From: JBBIVB01 sp964567515
GTDB lineage: Bacteria; Patescibacteriota; Patescibacteriia; Veblenbacterales; UBA10138
Direction: 5' to 3'
NCBI GenBank assembly: GCA_964567515.1
Contig: CAZMMW010000025.1
Span: 1 to 10,960, forward strand
Length of the DNA: 10,960 nucleotides
A program made the translations under genes and the position numbers. Shown one piece after another: positions 7,394 through 10,960 of this stretch (position 1 is its first letter; the number at the start of each line of letters is the position of its first letter). The notes below the pieces were generated by a model. It was given only the letters and a program-made list of their open reading frames with translations, made no database searches and was not told the DNA's origin.

Positions 7394-7924
7394 ATGTCAC
7401 AGGTAGTAGTTATCATTCTATTATTGCTGGTACTTTTAGTATTTGGCACTTTGGCTTATGCTAGTTTATCAGCCGCTCCCTGGGTGCCTTTATTTAGAAG
7501 AGATGTTAAGCGTATGGTGAAGTTAGCTGGGTTAAAGTCGGGGGAAGTAGTTTATGATTTAGGAGCCGGTGACGGGCGCATCTTATTAGAGTGTGTTAAA
7601 CAACAGCAAGTTACAGCAGTGGGTTGGGAAATAGCTTTACTACCTTTCTTAATAGCTAAATTAAGAATTTGGTTGAATAAGACGGGCAAAAAAGCATCTT
7701 TACGTTATCAGAATTTTTACCAAGCCGATTTAAGATCAGCAGATGTGATTTTTTGTTTTTTAACACCACAGGCCATGCGTAAATTAGAGACCAAGATCAG
7801 TCTGGAATTAAAGCCCGGCGCTCGTTTTTTGTCTTACGCCTTTTCTTTTCCCACTTGGCAACCCAGTTTGGTAGATAAACCCCAAAAAAATTCAACAGCT
7901 ATTTTTTTGTATCAGCGTGAATAA
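7394..7924 (+). CDS. Membrane-anchored SAM-dependent methyltransferase, FAM173/ATPSCKMT-like
   Basis: This is a class I methyltransferase tethered to the membrane by an N-terminal helix (about 4-24). The AdoMet site is clear: VVYDLGAGDGR (52-62) is motif I, and E79 in 'AVGWEI' is the acidic residue after beta-2. The layout ('PWVP' at 29-32, 'VKRMVKLAGLKSGEVVYDLG', then 'ADVIFCFLTP' at 116-125 and 'LKPGARFLSYAFSFPTW' at 139-155) resembles the FAM173 family of lysine methyltransferases. In eukaryotes these also have a hydrophobic N-terminus and modify membrane proteins such as ATP synthase subunit c. Whether this enzyme methylates a protein, and which one, is not shown. It begins eight bases after the ATPase stop with no SD, so it is either reached by reinitiation or made from a leaderless message. 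A terminator follows. Confidence 0.82.
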   Translation: MSQVVVIILLLLVLLVFGTLAYASLSAAPWVPLFRRDVKRMVKLAGLKSGEVVYDLGAGDGRILLECVKQQQVTAVGWEIALLPFLIAKLRIWLNKTGKKASLRYQNFYQADLRSADVIFCFLTPQAMRKLETKISLELKPGARFLSYAFSFPTWQPSLVDKPQKNSTAIFLYQRE

Positions 7925-7954
7925 TTTTTTTGTTCGGGGGTGTGTATAAGCTAA

Positions 7955-7984
7955 TTGACAAGCTTAGGGCTTGTTTTTTATAAT
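7955..7984 (+). promoter_or_regulatory. Consensus promoter overlapping the terminator
   Basis: Perfect -35 TTGACA (7955-7960), an 18-base spacer and perfect -10 TATAAT (7979-7984) predict a start near 7991. The spacer is the terminator hairpin and its T run. It would drive the 226-aa gene through a leader of about 208 bases. Confidence 0.6.
7958..7979 (+). terminator. Intrinsic terminator of the ATPase cluster
   Basis: A 6-bp stem (ACAAGC, 7958-7963, with GCTTGT, 7969-7974) and a 5-base loop are followed by TTTTT (7975-7979). It overlaps the promoter of the next gene. Confidence 0.7.
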
Positions 7985-8198
7985 TTTACTACTTACAATA
8001 AAAACCAAACCAATAAAATTCAGTTAAAATACTTTCAAAATTAAAACCCAAAGTAAAAATTTAAATAAAAAACGAATTAATATAAAATTGAAATTAAAAA
8101 TTTTTAAAAACATTTTCTTAATTTAAAATTAAATTAAACAAAAAGTTTTCAAATTATTTAATAATAAATAAAAACACTAAATTATTAAACAAAAATAT
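7981..8198 (+). other. G-depleted, A-rich leader or spacer
   Basis: By my count these 218 bases hold only 5 G and 21 C, with no SD and no stable hairpin. Runs of A recur about every 11 bases over part of it (centres near 8016, 8027, 8038 and again 8057 and 8069), which could bend the DNA. No reading frame of note is present. Confidence 0.6.
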
Positions 8199-8879
8199 AT
8201 GTCTAATGAAACCAATAAATTAATTCTTATCCGACAGCTAGTAGAGGCTGCGCGGAATAATTTGGATACCGCCACACAGTTATTGAAAAATTTAGGAGTA
8301 GAAACAATTTCTCGTGAAAATTTAGCAGCACCTTCAGGCGCTGTTCAACACACTGACCAAGGGGCAGTAATTATTGAAGGTGTTTTTGATGGACAAAATA
8401 TGGTTGGCCCAGACGGCAAATTATACAGTGTGCCAGCTAATTATGCGTCTAAATCAAAATTGGTAGAGGGTGATTTACTTAAATTAACTATCCGTCCTGA
8501 CGGGTCTTTTATTTATAAACAAATCGGGCCGGTAGAAAGAGATCGATTAGTTGGGGTATTAATGCGTGATGAGCAAACGGACGAATTTAAGGTTTTGGCC
8601 CGCAGTCAACAATATAAGATATTATTAGCATCAGTAACCTATTTTAAGGCAGAATTAGGCGATGAATTAGTGGTTTTGGTACCTAAAAGTACTCCTTCTA
8701 CTTGGGCAGCAGTAGAGAATGTTATTAAAAAACATAGTGGTGGTTTAACTGCAGAAATAGAGGCTAGTCTTAGCGAAACTAGTGATGAAAACAAAACCAA
8801 GCGTGGTCGCAAAAAAACCATCAAAGATACCAATGAGGAGCCAGTTAGTAGTACTGACAATCAGTCATTAGAATTATAG
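8199..8879 (+). CDS. Protein of unknown function encoded next to dnaX (226 aa)
   Basis: I cannot name this protein; it looks like a type that recurs in Patescibacteria genomes, but that is from memory. Residues 1-35 form a helical N-terminus, possibly a coiled coil. Residues 54-165 look like a compact beta-rich domain with 'GVFDGQNMVGPDGKLYSVPANYASKSKLVEGDLLKL' features (61-96) and 'IYKQIGPVERDRLVG' (105-119). The tail (about 183-226) is low-complexity, acidic and Ser/Thr-rich, with a basic KTKRGRKKTIK patch (199-209) that could touch nucleic acid. No signal peptide or membrane helix is seen, so it should be cytoplasmic. The ATG has no SD and follows the G-poor leader. It ends 78 bases before dnaX, separated by a palindrome that also contains the dnaX promoter, so co-transcription is uncertain. 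A nucleic-acid role is only a guess. Confidence 0.85.
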   Translation: MSNETNKLILIRQLVEAARNNLDTATQLLKNLGVETISRENLAAPSGAVQHTDQGAVIIEGVFDGQNMVGPDGKLYSVPANYASKSKLVEGDLLKLTIRPDGSFIYKQIGPVERDRLVGVLMRDEQTDEFKVLARSQQYKILLASVTYFKAELGDELVVLVPKSTPSTWAAVENVIKKHSGGLTAEIEASLSETSDENKTKRGRKKTIKDTNEEPVSSTDNQSLEL

Positions 8880-8901
8880 ATTTACTTAATTTTCCAGTTA
8901 A

Positions 8902-8940
8902 AAAACAAAACCTGTTTGCCAAACAGAGCTAGCTTGTTTT
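8902..8940 (+). promoter_or_regulatory. Nested palindrome: operator or terminator before dnaX
   Basis: A perfect 15-base palindrome CTGTTTGCCAAACAG (8912-8926, 7-bp arms around one C) is enclosed by a second matching pair, AAAACAA (8902-8908) and TTGTTTT (8934-8940), with the 8-base palindrome AGCTAGCT (8927-8934) between. As RNA it could stop transcription of the 226-aa gene. As DNA it covers the dnaX -35 box and could be an operator. Confidence 0.5.
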
Positions 8941-8945
8941 AAAAT
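8916..8945 (+). promoter_or_regulatory. Probable dnaX promoter, short leader
   Basis: -35 TTGCCA (8916-8921, 5 of 6) is inside the palindrome, with an 18-base spacer and -10 TAAAAT (8940-8945). The predicted start near 8952 leaves about six bases before the ATG, with no SD. Confidence 0.5.
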
Positions 8946-8957
8946 TAACTTTGCTTT

Positions 8958-10478
8958 ATGACAGCAACTTTATATCGTAAATATCGGCCACAAATTTTTG
9001 CCGAAGTAATCGGACAGGAATATATCAAAAAAACGTTACAAAACGAAATTGCCAACAACCAAATAGCGCAGGCTTATTTATTTTGTGGCATTAGAGGAGT
9101 TGGCAAAACCACCGTTGCTAGGTTACTGGCCAAAGCTCTAAATTGCGAAAAGCGAAAAACAGGAGAATATGAACCCTGCGGTAAATGTGATTCGTGTCGA
9201 GCTGTTACCGAAGGTAGATTTTTAGATTTGTTAGAAATGGACGCAGCTTCCAATAGGCGCATTGACGATATTAGAGAAGTGCGTGAGCGTATACCTTATG
9301 GACCGGTATCAGCCAAGTTTAAAGTAATTATTATTGATGAAGCGCATATGTTAACGACGGAGGCTTTTAACGCACTCTTAAAGACTTTAGAAGAGCCCCC
9401 ACCACATACTATTTTTATTTTGGCCACTACCGAGGTTCATAAATTACCAGAAACCATCATTTCACGTTGTCAGCGTTTTGATTTTCAACGCGTACCTACC
9501 TCCGATTTGGTTAAGCGTTTACATTTTATTTTGCAACAGGAAAAGATAACAGTCGAGCTAGGGGTGTTGGAAGAAGTAGCTAGATTAACTGGTGGTTCTA
9601 TTAGAGATGCCGAGAGTTATTTGGGCAAATTAGTTTCCTTAGGTATTAAAGAAATCACTAGTAAAGAGGCTGGTTTAGTTTTGCCTCATTCTGACATAAA
9701 TATCGCTTTAGAGATTTTAAGTGCTATGATAGAGCGACAGGCTGCTTTAGCTATTCAAAAATTAAATGATTTTTTTGCCGAGGGTGGTGATTTAGCCTAT
9801 CTGCACCAGCAAATTACCGAACTTTTAAGAAAAATTTTATTACTTAAATTAGGTGGTGACTTGAATCGTTACTCGGCTTTTGATTTAACAGAAGAACAAC
9901 AAACAAAACTGATGGTTTTAGCTGATCAGATAACCAATCGACGCGTGCAAGAGATCTTAGAGGAATGGATTAAAGTTCCTGATCACTGGCGGCAAACTGA
10001 TATTTTACAGCTTCCCCTAGAATTAGCTATTGCTTCACAGGCGGTAGCAGAAGACGAAATTCAGCCACCTGTTCAAGCGGTTAAAAAACAGCCACTTTTT
10101 GTGGCTAAAACCATACCTCAAAATCATCAAGACAAGAAAGATAATGTAACTAGTGGTGTAATTACTTTGGAGCAGGTAAACAACAAATGGGGAGAGTTAT
10201 TAGATAAATTAAAGATTTATAATCATTCTTTATCGTTTATTTTAAGCGTTTCCCAGCCGATCAATATAGAAGGAAATTGTGTGGTAGTGGCTTTTGACTA
10301 TCAATTACACAAAGAACGGGTTAGTAATCATAAGATCAGGGAAATTATAGAACAGGCCTTAACCGAAGTTTTGGGTACTACTTTACGTTTTCGGGCTACT
10401 GTTAAAAATAATACTAACGGAGCAGCAGATGAATTATTATCTAACGTTTTGTCTACTTTTGGTGGCAAGTTAGAATAA
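8958..10478 (+). CDS. dnaX: DNA polymerase III subunit tau/gamma
   Basis: This is the AAA+ clamp-loader subunit that opens and loads the sliding clamp at replication forks. Residues 1-10 give the family's usual opening, 'xxxLYRKYRP', which supports this ATG. Walker A is GIRGVGKT (44-51). The zinc module has C63, C74, C77 and C80. Walker B is VIIIDEAH (123-130, D127/E128), the arginine-finger motif is SRC (169-171), and the sensor-2 type motif is GGSIRDAES (212-220). Domain III runs to about 365, then a short linker (365-400) leads to a C-terminal tau-like domain (401-506). At 506 aa it is shorter than E. coli tau (643) and B. subtilis DnaX (563). The only long A run (six A, near 10083) is not in the phase needed for classic -1 slippage. 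The usual ybaB-recR neighbours are absent; a tRNA gene follows. Confidence 0.97.
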   Translation: MTATLYRKYRPQIFAEVIGQEYIKKTLQNEIANNQIAQAYLFCGIRGVGKTTVARLLAKALNCEKRKTGEYEPCGKCDSCRAVTEGRFLDLLEMDAASNRRIDDIREVRERIPYGPVSAKFKVIIIDEAHMLTTEAFNALLKTLEEPPPHTIFILATTEVHKLPETIISRCQRFDFQRVPTSDLVKRLHFILQQEKITVELGVLEEVARLTGGSIRDAESYLGKLVSLGIKEITSKEAGLVLPHSDINIALEILSAMIERQAALAIQKLNDFFAEGGDLAYLHQQITELLRKILLLKLGGDLNRYSAFDLTEEQQTKLMVLADQITNRRVQEILEEWIKVPDHWRQTDILQLPLELAIASQAVAEDEIQPPVQAVKKQPLFVAKTIPQNHQDKKDNVTSGVITLEQVNNKWGELLDKLKIYNHSLSFILSVSQPINIEGNCVVVAFDYQLHKERVSNHKIREIIEQALTEVLGTTLRFRATVKNNTNGAADELLSNVLSTFGGKLE

Positions 10479-10525
10479 AAACTTGATTTTTTATTAAATA
10501 TCAATTATTATAAAGCGAGTTTTTT
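10477..10525 (+). terminator. Weak possible terminator after dnaX
   Basis: AAAAACT (10477-10483) can pair with AGTTTTT (10518-10524), ending in a T run, but the loop is over 30 bases and very AT-rich. This is a poor terminator and the only one seen between dnaX and the tRNA. Confidence 0.25.
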
Positions 10526-10541
10526 GATTTATTGCGGGATC

Positions 10542-10568
10542 CGTTTCGCTAAAAGCTCCAGCGAGGCG
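10542..10568. repeat. GC-rich hairpin between dnaX and tRNA-Gln
   Basis: CGTTTCGCT (10542-10550) pairs with AGCGAGGCG (10560-10568) as a 9-bp stem with two G-U pairs and a 9-base loop. It is a GC-rich island in otherwise AT-rich spacer. No T run follows, so it is not a standard terminator. Confidence 0.45.
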
Positions 10569-10579
10569 AGTCGTCTAAC

Positions 10580-10607
10580 TTGTCACGTCACTTTCAAAAA
10601 TTATGCC
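10580..10607 (+). promoter_or_regulatory. Possible tRNA-Gln promoter
   Basis: -35 TTGTCA (10580-10585), 16-base spacer and a poor -10, TATGCC (10602-10607). The predicted start coincides with the first base of the tRNA (10614). The -10 match is weak. Confidence 0.3.
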
Positions 10608-10613
10608 TAGTAT

Positions 10614-10687
10614 TGGGAGATCGTCTAATGGTAGGACACTTGCCTCTGGAGCAAGTAATCATGGTTCGAGTCCATGTCTCCCAGCCA
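10614..10687 (+). tRNA. tRNA-Gln (anticodon CTG)
   Basis: The full cloverleaf can be drawn. The acceptor stem is TGGGAGA (10614-10620) with TCTCCCA (10677-10683), discriminator G10684 and an encoded CCA (10685-10687). The D arm carries the usual 'TAATGGTAGGAC' sequence. The anticodon stem is CTTGC/GCAAG (10639-10643/10651-10655) around the loop CTCTGGA, anticodon CTG at 10646-10648. The T arm is CATGG/CCATG (10660-10664/10672-10676) with loop TTCGAGT. The sequence closely follows bacterial tRNA-Gln, and this copy reads CAG codons. Its 3' side faces a recombinase remnant, as expected where tRNA genes serve as integration sites. Confidence 0.95.
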
Positions 10688-10750
10688 CAATGGATAGCTC
10701 GAAGAAGTTGCCTCACGGCTTCGCTGCTCGGTATTGAAATTTATGAGGAT

Positions 10751-10918
10751 TTACCAGTCATTTTTGAATGAAACCGAAACCGCTCGCTCCGCGAGCGTGT
10801 GGTTCGAGCCGATTTTTTTCAGAAAATTTTGTTTCTCATCAAAATTTTCTCCCGAAGCGATATTTTTGGCTTGGTGAGCCGCTAAAATGAAATTGCGGCT
10901 ACGTTCCTGATCCAGCCC
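10751..10918 (-). pseudogene. C-terminal remnant of a serine recombinase
   Basis: On the minus strand an open frame of 55 codons ends at TAA (10751-10753). Its second half, 'GENFDEKQNFLKKIGSN' followed by 'HTLAERAVSVSFKNDW', resembles the extreme C-terminus of large serine recombinases ('G-D-x-E-x-K-R-x-I-L-x-x-L-G-SN-x-x-L-x-D-x-x-L-x-x-x-x-K-x-P-x'), where the coiled-coil region ends. The frame is closed upstream by a stop (10919-10921), and the insertion-sequence end begins 15 bases beyond. The catalytic and zinc-ribbon domains are therefore missing, either cut off by the insertion or lost earlier. The remnant converges on tRNA-Gln, a common arrangement for integrated elements. Two hairpins inside it (10781-10797 and 10821-10850) fall in the coding frame. 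The assignment is from motif memory over about 45 residues. Confidence 0.55.
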
Positions 10919-10935
10919 CTAAATTTAAGACACAG

Positions 10936-10960
10936 TGTCTACATAACATGATGGATAAGA
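10936..10960 (+). mobile_element. Left end of an insertion sequence (same family as at base 1)
   Basis: TGTCTACATAACATGATGG and what follows match the reverse complement of the presumed right end at 32-62: 9 of the first 13 bases ungapped (TGT..A..TAACA), then ATGG and TAA. The junction is marked by a near-palindrome, AGACAC-A-GTGTCT (10928-10940). The transposase would start beyond the window. Confidence 0.45.

Noticed and set aside
10075..10095. Six-A run in dnaX as a programmed frameshift site for a gamma form
   Set aside because: The run is read as two whole AAA codons after GTT, so it lacks the X-XXY-YYZ phase. No supporting stem-loop or SD-like stimulator was seen.
10533..10610. Plus-strand frame ending SEASRLTCHVTFKNYA, loosely like the recombinase tail
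   Set aside because: The likeness is a few residues around 'VTFKN' only, too weak to call a second remnant.
10580..10771. 63-codon plus-strand frame across tRNA-Gln
   Set aside because: It runs through the whole tRNA and into the recombinase remnant, so it is a chance opening.
10775..10806. GC-rich nested hairpin (CGCTCGC/GCGAGCG) followed by a T run, resembling a terminator for tRNA-Gln
   Set aside because: It lies inside the minus-strand recombinase-like frame, where the T run is a Lys-Lys codon pair and the stem is in codons. It is also nearly 100 bases past the tRNA. It could still work as a terminator, but the coding explanation is enough.
10821..10850. Perfect 11-bp inverted repeat with an 8-base loop
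   Set aside because: It falls in the same recombinase-like frame and has no T run. No separate function can be supported.
1..10960. CRISPR array or tandem repeat block
   Set aside because: No regularly spaced direct repeats were seen anywhere in the window.

Overview
The window looks like an AT-rich bacterial chromosome, most likely from a Patescibacteria (CPR) lineage. That placement is inferred, not proven. It rests on the base composition, compact genes, several starts with no Shine-Dalgarno (SD) sequence, a membrane-anchored TraG/VirD4-like ATPase paired with a small unknown protein, and a conserved-looking protein of unknown function next to dnaX. TGA is a normal stop (it ends the 4360-4833 gene), so the code appears standard. 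Both edges touch mobile DNA.

Layout: The first 62 bases are the 3' end of a transposase gene and what looks like the right end of its insertion sequence. A self-contained small unit follows: a consensus promoter, an SD, a 69-aa membrane peptide and a terminator (68-412). cysS (cysteinyl-tRNA synthetase) is on the minus strand. It shares a divergent promoter region with a 143-aa membrane protein of unknown function that has its own terminator. Next is a minus-strand Kef-type (CPA2) cation/proton antiporter with a NAD-binding RCK/TrkA-N domain. Its promoter overlaps the promoter of a plus-strand cluster: a 157-aa unknown protein, an 851-aa membrane-anchored FtsK/TraG-like ATPase (start and stop overlap by 4 bases) and a 176-aa membrane-anchored methyltransferase 8 bases further on. 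A terminator closes the cluster at about 7979.

A promoter overlaps that terminator and reads into about 210 bases of extremely G-poor leader before a 226-aa protein of unknown function. A palindrome covers the likely promoter of dnaX (DNA polymerase III tau/gamma). After dnaX comes tRNA-Gln(CTG), then a minus-strand C-terminal remnant of a serine recombinase, and finally what looks like the left end of an insertion sequence of the same family as at base 1.

The main themes are these. (1) Housekeeping genes (cysS, dnaX, tRNA) are interleaved with membrane and transport genes. (2) Two styles of translation start coexist: SD-led for the two small membrane proteins, and apparently leaderless, with a -10 box almost touching the ATG, for cysS, the antiporter, the methyltransferase and dnaX. 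(3) The ATPase, its small partner and the membrane methyltransferase form the best candidate here for an undescribed membrane system. (4) The tRNA-Gln locus shows integration and decay of mobile DNA.
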